Source: Clostridium mediterraneense (lineage in GTDB: Bacteria > Bacillota > Clostridia > Clostridiales > Clostridiaceae). From it: a stretch of 40,301 nt of DNA. The notes beneath the pieces are model-generated. The model saw only the letters and a program-made list of their open reading frames with translations. It had not been told where the DNA came from and did not search any database. Of this stretch, positions 1 to 8,798 are shown in pieces. Location: NCBI RefSeq assembly GCF_900091705.1, contig NZ_LT594785.1, forward strand, positions 2,412,106 to 2,452,406, read 5' to 3'. How positions within the stretch are numbered: the stretch's first letter is position 1; the number at the start of each line of letters is the position of its first letter. Made by a program: the position numbers and the translations under genes.

Positions 1-782
1 CCTATTGGATCTCCCATATTTGATCCACCATTACCTGAGCCACCTTTTTTGCTAAGTGCTAAGTAAATAAGAGCTAAAGCTACACCAATTGCACCTAATC
101 CTATAAGTGTAATTTGATGAATAGTTGCTAATACAAAACCAATTGCAAAGAATGGCCATACTTCTTTTGTTGCCATCATGTTAATTACCATTGCGTAACC
201 AACAGCTACAACCATTCCACCACCTATTGCTAAACCATCTGTTAGCCAAGCTGGCATTGAAGTAAGTAATGCACGAATAGGACCAGCCCCTATTACTAAT
301 ATTAAGCCAGCTGGAAGTGCTATACGTATACCTTGCATACAAATAGCAATAATATGCCACATTTCAACTTTTCTTATATTTCCCTCTTTAGCAGCAGCAT
401 CCATAAAATGTACAAATGCTGTAGCTATTGTACGACAAATAATTGTTAATAATAATCCCGCAACTGCTAATGGAATTGCTATAGCAATTGCTGAAGAAAT
501 TCCTTCCTGTCCTTCACCACTAAGAACTAAAATAATTGCAGCTGCAACAGATGCTAATGCTGCATCCGGTGCTACGGCAGCCCCTATGTTTGCCCAACCT
601 AAGGCAATCATTTGAAGACTACCTCCTAAAATTAAACATGGTACTAAATTACCTGTAACTAATCCGATTAGAGTACAAGCAACTAGAGGTTGGTGAAATT
701 GGAATTCATCTAGGATTCCTTCCATCCCAGCTAAAAATGCAACAATAATAACTAATATTATTTGAAATATATTTAAATCCAC
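1..782 (-). CDS. manY: PTS mannose/fructose/sorbose-type IIC membrane component ManY (partial, 3' end off window)
   Basis: Membrane channel subunit of a mannose-family phosphotransferase system, passing the sugar across the membrane while EIIAB phosphorylates it. The frame is open from a GTG at 782 to the left edge (about 260 residues), close to the usual 266, so only a few C-terminal residues are missing. The start is chosen because an AAAGGGGG ribosome site lies about 9 nt upstream and no ATG fits. The translation begins MDLNIFQIILVIIVAFLAGM, carries the family segment GGSLQMIALGWANIGAAVAP, several hydrophobic helices, a Gly/Ser-rich stretch, and ends NMGDPIG, typical of IIC C-termini. It follows manX by 36 nt in one operon; manZ (IID) is expected just outside the window. 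High confidence in family; the sugar specificity is inferred. Confidence 0.93.
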   Translation of the reverse strand, partial: MDLNIFQIILVIIVAFLAGMEGILDEFQFHQPLVACTLIGLVTGNLVPCLILGGSLQMIALGWANIGAAVAPDAALASVAAAIILVLSGEGQEGISSAIAIAIPLAVAGLLLTIICRTIATAFVHFMDAAAKEGNIRKVEMWHIIAICMQGIRIALPAGLILVIGAGPIRALLTSMPAWLTDGLAIGGGMVVAVGYAMVINMMATKEVWPFFAIGFVLATIHQITLIGLGAIGVALALIYLALSKKGGSGNGGSNMGDPI

Positions 783-818
783 TGTTTTTAATCCCCCTTT
801 ATATTAAAATAATTTAAA

Positions 819-1796
819 TTATTTTAATTTATTTAATTCCTCTTGTGCTTTTTTAAGAATTTCATCCATATTTCCTTTTGAATCATTTGGAACTTTACGG
901 ACATCGAAATCCAATCCAGCTTTTTTAAGTTTATTAAAAGTATCAATATCTTCTTGGCTAAAAGCAAGTACCTTATTGGGTTGAACTTTACCTGGAGAAT
1001 GTGCCATAGACCCAACATTAACTGTCTTTATAGGTACTCCTCCCTCTACTGCTCTAAGTAAATCTTCTGGATTTTCAAAAAGAAGTAATGCACGTTGTCC
1101 ACCAAAATGTTTATCATCTTTTGCAAGTTTAATCATTTGACTAATTGGAACAGTATGAGCTTTAACTCCTGGAGGAGCTGCTTGTTGAATTAGTTTTTTA
1201 CGAAGCTCATCTTTAGCTACATAATCTGATACAACAATAATTCTTGTTGGTTTCACTGTTTTTGTCCAAGCAGTTGCTACTTGCCCATGAAGTAGACGTG
1301 AATCAATACGAGCTAAAACATATTCAAAAGATCCAGGTACACCTACATTAGACTCTTGAGTAGAAGCTACAGAAGATTTATCTGAATTTACTGGCTCTAA
1401 AGATTCTGGCTTAACCATCACTCCTTGTCTCGCTGATTTTATAATATTAGCTGCGATTTCATGTGCTGATTCCATTGAAAAACGTGAACCATAAGCTTCA
1501 ATAACCATCGGTAGATTCATACCAGCTACAATTGCCCATTTATCTTTATGCTCTTCAACTAAACTATCTGCCTGATTAAATGGTGTTCCCCCCCAAAGAT
1601 CAACCAAAAATAAAACCTCATCTTGATTGTCAAAGGATGCAATTGCTTTTTTCATTTTTGCTTTAATATCGTCTGGTCCTTCACTAGGCATCAATGTAAC
1701 AGCTTGTACATTTTCTTGTTCTCCAAAAATCATTGTAGCTGATTGTAAGATACCTTTAGCAAAATCTCCGTGACTTGCAAGAATAATTCCTACCAT
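819..1796 (-). CDS. manX: PTS mannose-type EIIAB component ManX
   Basis: Cytoplasmic phosphotransfer protein of the mannose-family PTS: HPr phosphorylates the IIA domain, which passes phosphate to IIB and then to sugar entering through IIC/IID. The 325-residue protein has IIA at about 1-130 with active His9 in ILASHGDFAKG, a Ser/Pro/Lys-rich linker at about 130-155, and IIB from about 157 with phospho-His170 in RIDSRLLHGQV. Length and layout match E. coli ManX (about 323). The start has an AGGAGGT ribosome site immediately upstream. It is the first gene of the operon visible here. A cre-like site about 280 bp upstream suggests catabolite control through CcpA (inference). I saw no sigma-54 -12/-24 promoter of the LevR/ManR kind. 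Confidence 0.95.
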   Translation of the reverse strand: MVGIILASHGDFAKGILQSATMIFGEQENVQAVTLMPSEGPDDIKAKMKKAIASFDNQDEVLFLVDLWGGTPFNQADSLVEEHKDKWAIVAGMNLPMVIEAYGSRFSMESAHEIAANIIKSARQGVMVKPESLEPVNSDKSSVASTQESNVGVPGSFEYVLARIDSRLLHGQVATAWTKTVKPTRIIVVSDYVAKDELRKKLIQQAAPPGVKAHTVPISQMIKLAKDDKHFGGQRALLLFENPEDLLRAVEGGVPIKTVNVGSMAHSPGKVQPNKVLAFSQEDIDTFNKLKKAGLDFDVRKVPNDSKGNMDEILKKAQEELNKLK

Positions 1797-2075
1797 ATAT
1801 ACCTCCTATTTTTATTTGTAATATAAAATTTATAAATAAGTTCTGAAAATATAATTAAGGTTATTAATTATATTTTTGATATTAAAAATATTCTAAGCCT
1901 AATTAACTAAAACTCTTGAATATCATTTTATAACTTATAATAGAAACTCTTAAAATAATTACTAACCATTGTAAATGATATTAAATTAAATGATATATAT
2001 CCAAGGATAGCTAAATTAAATAATAATATATTTATATTTTTTTAATATGCTCATATATATTGATCACTTTTATAT

Positions 2076-2089
2076 AGGCAACGTTTACA
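2076..2089 (-). promoter_or_regulatory. cre-like catabolite-responsive element upstream of manX
   Basis: Read on the minus strand the site is TGTAAACGTTGCCT. It matches the CcpA cre consensus (TGWNANCGNTNWCA) at most positions, including the central CG, and deviates at the 3' end. It lies in the non-coding region upstream of the mannose PTS genes, a usual CcpA target. The function is inferred. Confidence 0.45.
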
Positions 2090-2668
2090 AAAAATCATTT
2101 TTTCATTCAGATGTACTATCTAAATAATTTGATATTCTAGCAAACTATTATTGAAAAAGTCATCTTATAATATTAAAACTTATTATATATTTACTAGTTC
2201 CAAGTTCAATATATTTACATAAAGAAATTTTCCTGCTTAAAATTTATCTTTAATATCTATTTTTAGAATACCCCTTTTAACATTAAATTACAAATTAGTA
2301 AATTAATTAAATTATCAAATACTTGACATTAAATAATTTATATTGATTAAAATATATAGAAATAAATATTAATTCAATAAATTATTAATCAAAATAATAA
2401 AAAATCATCAAAATACTTTTATTGTATTTCCATACAAATTTTAATAATAAAGGAATAATAAATTTATTTAAATAATAAAATAATATTGTTTAGTTATGTA
2501 CATGTCTGTAATTAAATTTCAATCTTATTTTTAAACTTTAAGATTCTAAATCTCCTTAAAATAAGATAAAAAATAACTTTTATAAATATTAGTAGTTTCA
2601 TAAGTTATAAAATTATATTTAAAAGAATGTACTTAAGTCTTAATATAATTTTATATGTGTATAACATC

Positions 2669-2704
2669 AAGAAAGGAGAGATTAATTTAATCTCTCCTTT
2701 TTTG
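2669..2704. terminator. Bidirectional intrinsic terminator
   Basis: A 13-bp perfect stem AAAGGAGAGATTA / TAATCTCTCCTTT (2672-2684 and 2688-2700) has a three-base loop. The T run is better on the plus strand (TTTTTT to 2703), with a weaker TTTCTT on the minus strand. It sits about 100 bp after the stop of the minus-strand SUKH-3 gene, which it probably ends. No plus-strand gene is seen to its left. Confidence 0.75.
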
Positions 2705-2801
2705 TTCTAATACTATCTAAATTAAAAGTTCTTTTTATTTAAATTTTTTATATATCTTTTGAATAATACTTTTTCTACAATAATTTATTTTATACATATA
2801 T

Positions 2802-3395
2802 TTATTTAGAAAACTTTTTATTTAAGATTTTAACTACAAATTTTTCGCTAGATTTCATCCTTTTAGCAATCTCTGTTAATGTAAGTCCTTTAGCTTTCAT
2901 ATCTAAAAGTCTTTGTTGAACTTTTTTACCTCCATAATAATCTAAATATGCTTCAGTGCTAGCTTCTTCAAGTCCAATTTCTTTCCACAACTTACGTATC
3001 TCTTTGTATTCTTCATGACTATCTACAGTATCTAAAATAATATCCCAAGCCTCATAAATATCTTTTCCAAGATATCCATGATCATCATAAACTTTTCCTG
3101 ACTCTGAAATATATAAATTAAACATTGCCCCATCTAAAGTTCCTACAGACATAGCAGCTTCTCCAATAGTTTGACTAATAACTTCAGAGTAAAAAAGAGA
3201 TCTATCAAATCTATGATATGGATCACCATCTTCATCATTGATAATTAAATCACCAAACTCTTCAAGAAACTTTTTAGCACTATTGATAAGTTCAATATTT
3301 TTCTCTCTACATATCATTTCAAATTTTTCTATATCAATTTTTCTGCCTTCATACCATCCAGCCTCTTCTAATATCTCTTTTGATTTTTTATTCAT
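2802..3395 (-). CDS. SUKH-3 family immunity-type protein with C-terminal HTH-like extension
   Basis: The 197-residue protein carries the SUKH-3 pattern: an N-terminal LEEAGWYEGRKID (about 9-21), then FLEEFGDLIIND, an acidic loop, IGEAAMSVGTLDG, and a LYISESGKVYDD beta segment. SUKH proteins are immunity proteins that neutralise polymorphic (contact-dependent or secreted) toxins in the cytoplasm. After about residue 140 there is an extra segment ending LTLTEIAKRMKSSEKFVVKILNK, which reads like a helix-turn-helix and is not part of the core domain. The upstream neighbour on the same strand is a DUF3592 protein 48 nt away, with a good AAGGAG ribosome site between. No partner toxin is visible. 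The family call is fairly secure; the cognate toxin is unknown. Confidence 0.75.
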   Translation of the reverse strand: MNKKSKEILEEAGWYEGRKIDIEKFEMICREKNIELINSAKKFLEEFGDLIINDEDGDPYHRFDRSLFYSEVISQTIGEAAMSVGTLDGAMFNLYISESGKVYDDHGYLGKDIYEAWDIILDTVDSHEEYKEIRKLWKEIGLEEASTEAYLDYYGGKKVQQRLLDMKAKGLTLTEIAKRMKSSEKFVVKILNKKFSK

Positions 3396-3443
3396 TATTC
3401 TATATCTCCTTAATTATCTATTATCATTTTTTCTATTGTAGAC

Positions 3444-3923
3444 TCAAATTATCTTTTTATTTTTTGATTTTAGTTTCTTTAACTTTAAACATCTATAAAT
3501 CCAATCAATTAAAGCTGAAACTATCATTACAAAAGCAGATCTCTTTAAAAATATAAACCCTATAAAATAACTTTTATAAGGCAGCATTATTTGTTCTGGA
3601 TTATTTTTTCTATAATAAACTAATATATTTTCATTTACAGGAAGATCCTTACCCCAAAAATAGTAATTACATGCTTCATAAGCTTTATTATCAACATAAA
3701 ATTTTACAATTGGATAATACCTATATGATTTAGCCCCTTTATTATTATGTAATACCTCTTTATACCCTATAACCTGTCCAGTAGTCTCAACTCCTGTAAA
3801 ATATGTATATAAAGGATTTATAGCTTCTAAAGGTCTTGCAACTATTATTGAAAGAAGAAAAATAATAAAACTAATATTAAAAACACCTATAATAAACCTA
3901 GGCTTATCCTCTGTAACCTCCAT
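3444..3923 (-). CDS. DUF3592-type membrane protein
   Basis: This 159-residue protein has a hydrophobic helix near residues 13-33, an extracytoplasmic or cytosolic beta-rich middle (GQVIGYKE, then YYPIVKFYVDNKAYEA and VYYRKNNPEQIML) and a second hydrophobic segment near 118-140 before a Lys-rich tail. This is the DUF3592 layout: two transmembrane helices around an OB-like domain with the NPEQ motif. The molecular function of the family is unknown; such genes recur in toxin-immunity clusters, and here it sits directly upstream of a SUKH-3 gene in the same orientation, probably co-transcribed. The start has an AAGAGGTG ribosome site. Confidence 0.7.
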   Translation of the reverse strand: MEVTEDKPRFIIGVFNISFIIFLLSIIVARPLEAINPLYTYFTGVETTGQVIGYKEVLHNNKGAKSYRYYPIVKFYVDNKAYEACNYYFWGKDLPVNENILVYYRKNNPEQIMLPYKSYFIGFIFLKRSAFVMIVSALIDWIYRCLKLKKLKSKNKKII

Positions 3924-4235
3924 TTAAAGCACCTCTTCTAAATTTAATAAAATTACAAATAACTCCACATCTAATATTTCTATATAATTCTTAACTATAC
4001 ATTTTTTCTATAAAATATCAAATGTATATATTTTATACTATATTATTTTTAAATAAGTATTTATCTTGATTTTATTAATAAAATCTATTTAATTTATTTA
4101 GTTTTATTAACCAGTATATCTAAAATTTATGAAGTTATATTTTTATAAATTCTAGTATATTTAAATTAGTGTTATTATCTTTATATATATTTTATAAATG
4201 AAATTATTTATGTACATCAAAAGGAGCTAAAAATA
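3924..4235. other. Divergent AT-rich intergenic region
   Basis: This 312-bp region separates the minus-strand DUF3592 gene from the plus-strand SUKH-like gene, so it must hold both promoters. It is nearly all A/T and I could not single out convincing -35/-10 pairs. The only clear site is the AAAGGAG ribosome site about 9 nt before the ATG at 4236. Confidence 0.6.
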
Positions 4236-4937
4236 ATGGAGAAAAAATCATTATCTGATTCAGCAATTCAAATGCTTTCATCTGGTAAAAGAGTAAATAC
4301 ACTTAAAGATAGAGAAGAAATTAAAAAAATATTCATTAAAGAAGGTCTTCCCCTTTTTGATAAGGTAATTGACTTTCAGGTGAGATTTGGCGGTATCTGG
4401 TACAAATTTGGAGAAGATTTTTATGAAGGTTTTAAATTAGATATGTTTTACTTTGATGAGCAAGATAAAAGATATAGGTTCCATGGAGTAATTCTGAGAA
4501 ATAATAAATATTATTTTAACTGCATGGATTATCATTACGCAGGAGATTGGGGCCCTTTTATAGATCAGGATGGAAAGATATATACTTTCTGTATGGGACT
4601 TCTTGATATTACTGCTAATAGTATAGAAGAGTTCTTAGATGATGAAGCAATTAAATTTTATATTGTTGATAAGTATGGTAGCTGGCTATCACGTGGAATT
4701 GATATTCATCAAACTATTGAATTCAGAGAAAATAATAATCTGATAAAAATTGATAGAGATTCATTTTCAGGTAAATACTTTAAATGGTGGTGTAATCCTG
4801 AAGAAACAATTTTTATTAGAATTGATTTATTACATCCATATTGTGGAGATATATTTTGTAAAAATCAAAAAATATTAAAACAATTATATAAATCAGATGT
4901 AGCTACAGATATTTTCCCTAGTAATGATATATTGTAA
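4236..4937 (+). CDS. SUKH-superfamily-like (SMI1/KNR4-type) protein, putative immunity protein
   Basis: A 233-residue soluble protein without signal peptide or membrane helix. The N-terminal third contains LPLFDKVIDFQVRFGGIWY, resembling the SUKH signature in which an acidic or LP helix is followed by a Phe...Phe-Gly-Gly turn. The middle has DQDGKIYTFCMG followed by SIEEFLDDEA, which resembles the later SUKH beta strand and closing helix. SUKH proteins act as cytoplasmic antitoxins to polymorphic toxins. It is the only plus-strand gene in the island, is Cys- and Trp-rich toward the C-terminus (YFKWWCNPEE), and ends at a strong bidirectional terminator. The family assignment rests on motif shape only. 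Confidence 0.55.
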   Translation: MEKKSLSDSAIQMLSSGKRVNTLKDREEIKKIFIKEGLPLFDKVIDFQVRFGGIWYKFGEDFYEGFKLDMFYFDEQDKRYRFHGVILRNNKYYFNCMDYHYAGDWGPFIDQDGKIYTFCMGLLDITANSIEEFLDDEAIKFYIVDKYGSWLSRGIDIHQTIEFRENNNLIKIDRDSFSGKYFKWWCNPEETIFIRIDLLHPYCGDIFCKNQKILKQLYKSDVATDIFPSNDIL

Positions 4938-5051
4938 TAAATATATAACCTATCACTTTACAGTTAATTTAAATTGAATAAGTTTTTATATAAAATTTAG
5001 TTTATATTATTAATTACTATTATACTTCTAGATAAAACTCATCCTAAAATA

Positions 5052-5096
5052 TAAATAAAGAGGAGGACTTGCCTCGTAAGTCTTCCTCTTTATTTA
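5052..5096. terminator. Bidirectional terminator between convergent genes
   Basis: A stem of about 17 bp, AAATAAAGAGGA-G-GACTT pairing with AAGTC-T-TCCTCTTTATTT around a short GCCTCGT loop, has A/T tracts on both sides. It ends the plus-strand SUKH-like gene and the minus-strand broken gene at 5090-5706, whose last stop overlaps it. Confidence 0.85.
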
Positions 5097-5706
5097 TGAA
5101 CTTTATCTACTTTAAGTACATTAAGTAATATATCTAATTTTTTTATATTTTCTACTTTATTAGATATATCATAAAATAATATAGAATTTATTCTATATTA
5201 AATTTAAATTATCTAAGTCTATTCCAAAACTAGTTTCAACACAGCTACTTAAAGGAATCTTATAATGTAAAAAATTATTTTCTAATATCTCAAATCTATT
5301 AAAAGAAATATTTTTCCAATAATCTGTTTTTGTATATTTACGTCTTTCAAATAAATTATTATTGATTTCTTCTTCCTTAATTCTATTTTTAAACTTATAG
5401 TATGATTTAATAAAATCACAACATAATAAAATGAACTCCTTAAATTCAAAATTAAAGCTTTTTTTATCAATAAATAAGATATTTATTTTTATATTTCTTT
5501 CTTCATCAATCTTAAATAATAATTTATAACCATCATATACAAAGTACATCTAATTTCGCAAAATCATCCCCAAGTAAAGATTTAGCTATTATGACGCTAT
5601 CAAAAATTAAACTAGTTACATTATCTTTAAAAATTTTATATATATACTCATAATCTTTATCAGAAAACTTATATTTTTCTATTATATATGTCTTAAAATT
5701 ATCCAC
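5090..5706 (-). pseudogene. Unknown (island) gene split by two frameshifts
   Basis: Three consecutive minus-strand frames form one apparent gene of about 205 codons. Frame A starts at GTG 5706 (ribosome site AGAGGTG, 5 nt spacing) and runs MDNFKTYIIEKYKFS... to a TGA at 5533. Frame B (from 5549) gives MYFVYDGYKLLFKIDEE... to a TAG at 5193. Frame C continues YRINSILFYDISNKVENIKK... to a TAA at 5090. Each transition skips one base, as expected of two single-base insertions (or two-base deletions). The final stop abuts the terminator, which supports frame C as the original C-terminus. It follows the gene at 5722 by 15 nt. No domain is recognised; by context it is a decayed immunity-type gene. 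Frames A and B could also be read as two short overlapping genes. Confidence 0.6.
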
Positions 5707-5721
5707 ATGCACACCTCTATC

Positions 5722-6249
5722 TTATAAAAGAAAATCTATATTATTTTCTATTAAACTTAATAATTCGAAACTTTCCCAAATTCGGTCGATATAAAATCTA
5801 TTTCGTCCTGGTCCATAATATAATCCTAACTCATTTGCCATTTTACATATGACTTTTATAAATTCATCACAGTCACAAGAAATCATATAATTAGTTTTCA
5901 TAACTTCTTCTAAGTCATAATCTCTGTAGGTTTTAACCCCTAGATCTTTATCATATGCTATATTAAAATCAGTTTGAATATTATCTTCACTTTTATAATA
6001 TATTTGATTATTCTCAATAAATATAATACCATCTAGACTTAACATAATAGATTTTTTCGTAATTTTATGCTTATTAATTACTATAATTAATTTTAAAATA
6101 TCCTTATTAGTAAAGCTATTAAATAATAATTTACTAATAGCAGATAGACTAACACTCTTATAATTTTTATAAAACTCAGGATTTTTTAACTCAACTATCG
6201 CTTTTTCACTATTATATTTAAATTTGTGATTTTCCATCATTAAATTCAC
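5722..6249 (-). CDS. Protein of unknown function in immunity-type island
   Basis: A 175-residue soluble protein with no signal peptide or membrane helix, rich in Ile, Asn and Lys. Visible features are a DGIIFIENNQIYYKSE beta-like region and a C-terminal part with CDCDEFIKVICKMANELGL then YGPGRNRFYIDRIWESFELL. I do not recognise the family. The first start (MNLMMEN) has a TTAGGAGTG ribosome site 7 nt upstream, though MMEN is possible. A promoter with TTGACA-N18-TATGTA lies just upstream. It is followed after 15 nt by the split gene, so the two were probably one operon. Its place among SUKH genes suggests an immunity role by association only. Confidence 0.6.
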   Translation of the reverse strand: MNLMMENHKFKYNSEKAIVELKNPEFYKNYKSVSLSAISKLLFNSFTNKDILKLIIVINKHKITKKSIMLSLDGIIFIENNQIYYKSEDNIQTDFNIAYDKDLGVKTYRDYDLEEVMKTNYMISCDCDEFIKVICKMANELGLYYGPGRNRFYIDRIWESFELLSLIENNIDFLL

Positions 6250-6277
6250 TCCTAAATTATACTTTATTCCATAATTT

Positions 6278-6307
6278 TACATAGTAAATTTATCTATTTT
6301 ATGTCAA
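6278..6307 (-). promoter_or_regulatory. Putative sigma-A promoter for the 6249-5090 operon
   Basis: On the minus strand TTGACA (6307-6302) is followed after 18 bp by TATGTA (6283-6278), about 30 bp before the ATG at 6249. The -35 is perfect and the -10 moderate. Confidence 0.5.
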
Positions 6308-6410
6308 CTATTGTACTAAATATTTTTCTATTTATTATTTTCTACTTATTTATCGAAATCTTTCCAATCAGCTTATCATTGTCACTAGGAAGTTTAATAT
6401 TTTTATATAA

Positions 6411-6442
6411 TAAAAAAGCACCCATACATAAGTACAGGTGTC
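6411..6442 (-). terminator. Terminator of the 6456-6989 gene
   Basis: On the minus strand CACCTGTAC pairs with GTATGGGTG, counting two wobble pairs, around a short loop, followed by GC and TTTTTT. It lies 14 nt past the stop. The wobble pairs form only in minus-strand RNA, which fixes the orientation. Confidence 0.75.
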
Positions 6443-6455
6443 TCTTAGTTATATG

Positions 6456-6989
6456 TTAAAATAAAACAGTTGAATGCTTACTTTTTAGAAACTCTTCTTG
6501 TTTATCAAAAGAGTCCACTTCTTTTAAATTCTCAATTCCATCATCAGAAACTTTAAATATTAATGAATCGTCTTTAGCAAGTTCTGATTGTACTATCCTT
6601 CCATATGAATCAGTATATGTTACTTTCTTTACTTTATATATTTCATCTTTTGATAGTTCTATTTCTATACGTTCAGTTCCTTGATAATACAGAGTTAGCT
6701 TATTATTTTCTAATAAATAATTCTCAAATACATTTTTGATATCATTAATAGACTTCTTATAATCTATACCTTTATACACTTGAAAAACAAAGTCATTAAT
6801 ATAACTTTTTTCTTTAGCTAATACTTTTTCAACATCTATATAAGATTCATTATCATCTAAAAGATCACTATCCCATCTAATTTTATTATAGTTTTCATCA
6901 GATAAACCTAATTTTTGTATACTATATTTAGATATTATTAATAAAGAAATACATATACTTATAGGCTTTAACAAATTTATTTTTTTCAT
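6456..6989 (-). CDS. Membrane-anchored or secreted protein of unknown function
   Basis: The start at 6989 (MKKINLLKPISICISLLII) is preferred to an ATG 30 nt upstream because GAGAGGGG lies 7 nt before it. This gives a 177-residue protein with a Lys-rich N-terminus and one hydrophobic segment at about 8-22, an uncleaved anchor or poor signal peptide. The rest is hydrophilic and acidic, with a NKLTLYYQGTERIEIELSK beta stretch followed by EIYKVKKVTYTDSYGRIVQ. I do not recognise a family. It is the upstream end of the island and has its own terminator. Confidence 0.65.
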   Translation of the reverse strand: MKKINLLKPISICISLLIISKYSIQKLGLSDENYNKIRWDSDLLDDNESYIDVEKVLAKEKSYINDFVFQVYKGIDYKKSINDIKNVFENYLLENNKLTLYYQGTERIEIELSKDEIYKVKKVTYTDSYGRIVQSELAKDDSLIFKVSDDGIENLKEVDSFDKQEEFLKSKHSTVLF

Positions 6990-7019
6990 AATAATACCCC
7001 TCTCTAATTTATATAGCAT

Positions 7020-7335
7020 ATTTTCTAATATTAGATTAACATTAATTGGTAAATACTGGAAGATATTTTTTTATTATTAACAAAAATTTAATAGGTTAAT
7101 ATTTTTCAATTAAAATAAGTTAAGTAGAATTATCTCCGACCTTTTATTGAATTTTTAAACTTAAATTTTAATTAAAATCAAATATAAATTAATAGTAATC
7201 CCCCAATAACTATACTTATAAAATTATCTTTATATTAAATAAGCATTACCCAAAACCTATTAAAAATACATTTTGAACAATGCTCTATTAGTTTATTTTA
7301 AATTTAATTTTTATACTTCTCTATATTAAATATAA
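7020..7335. other. Non-coding AT-rich gap
   Basis: This gap lies between the island and the aldo/keto reductase gene. I see no coding frame, no convincing terminator for the reductase gene and no clear promoter. Confidence 0.5.
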
Positions 7336-8205
<870 letters not shown>

Positions 8206-8324
8206 CTAAATAAATTATTTATTATAATATCCACCTTTTTTAATTAAGTAAAAATCTAAAAAATATTTATTTGTAATAATAAAATGTATCAACAATTATT
8301 CAATTACATTTTATTATGTATTTC

Positions 8325-8711
8325 TTACTTATTTTGTGGATCCAATTGTTCTTCATACTTAATGATATGACTTTCATATACATTAATTTTATGTTTTAAA
8401 TATCCAAGTGTTTCTTGTAATTCACCAATTCTCTTTTCAAGTTGTTCTTTTTGATCAATTAGTATTTGTTTTCTTACATCTTTAGTATCCCCACCTTGCA
8501 TAAATAAAGATACATATTCGATCATTGATTCTACAGAAATACCTGCATTACGCATAACCTTTGCAAAATAAACCCAATTACAATCATATTCTGTATAATC
8601 TCTATATCCATTTTTATTTCTAGTTACTGGAGGAATTAATCCAATCCTCTCATAATAACGTAATGTATCAACTGGAATCTTATATTTCTTGCTTACTTCA
8701 GTAATATTCAT
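8325..8711 (-). CDS. MerR-family regulator, AdhR/NmlR-like
   Basis: A 128-residue DNA-binding regulator. The winged helix is at about 1-70: MNITEVSKKYKIPVDTLRYY, ERIGLIPPVTRNKNGYRDYT, then WVYFAKVMRNAGISVESMIEY. A dimerising coiled coil follows at about 78-125. It resembles the AdhR/NmlR branch, which controls aldehyde and thiol-stress genes by untwisting promoters with long spacers. From memory, AdhR senses aldehydes through a Cys at about residue 52; here that position is Val (FAKVM) and the only Cys is Cys44 (YDCNW). It lies between a decayed MFS gene and an aldo/keto reductase, and promoters of the expected type occur at 9629-9659 and 14008-14038. Confidence 0.9.
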   Translation of the reverse strand: MNITEVSKKYKIPVDTLRYYERIGLIPPVTRNKNGYRDYTEYDCNWVYFAKVMRNAGISVESMIEYVSLFMQGGDTKDVRKQILIDQKEQLEKRIGELQETLGYLKHKINVYESHIIKYEEQLDPQNK

Positions 8712-8798
8712 TGTATCCTCCTTATAATTTAACTTATCTATAAATTATTTTAATCTAATATTATTTTTCTTATTTTACATCTTTTTAACAATTAAAAT

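Larger units (their letters stand above)
1797..2801. other. 1-kb AT-rich non-coding region upstream of manX
   Basis: No credible coding frame with a ribosome site is seen on either strand. The region holds the cre-like site at 2076-2089 and a strong hairpin terminator at 2669-2704; the rest is A/T runs without a recognisable RNA family. It must contain the man operon promoter, but several AT-rich candidates exist and I could not choose between them. Confidence 0.6.

Noticed and set aside
1797-2100. Sigma-54 promoter for the mannose PTS genes
   Set aside because: No TGGCAC-N5-TTGCA-like sequence on the minus strand was found.
2400-2704. Plus-strand small RNA gene ending at the 2669-2704 terminator
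   Set aside because: The hairpin also suits the minus-strand SUKH-3 gene, and no structured sequence or promoter is visible to its left. Kept only as a bidirectional terminator.
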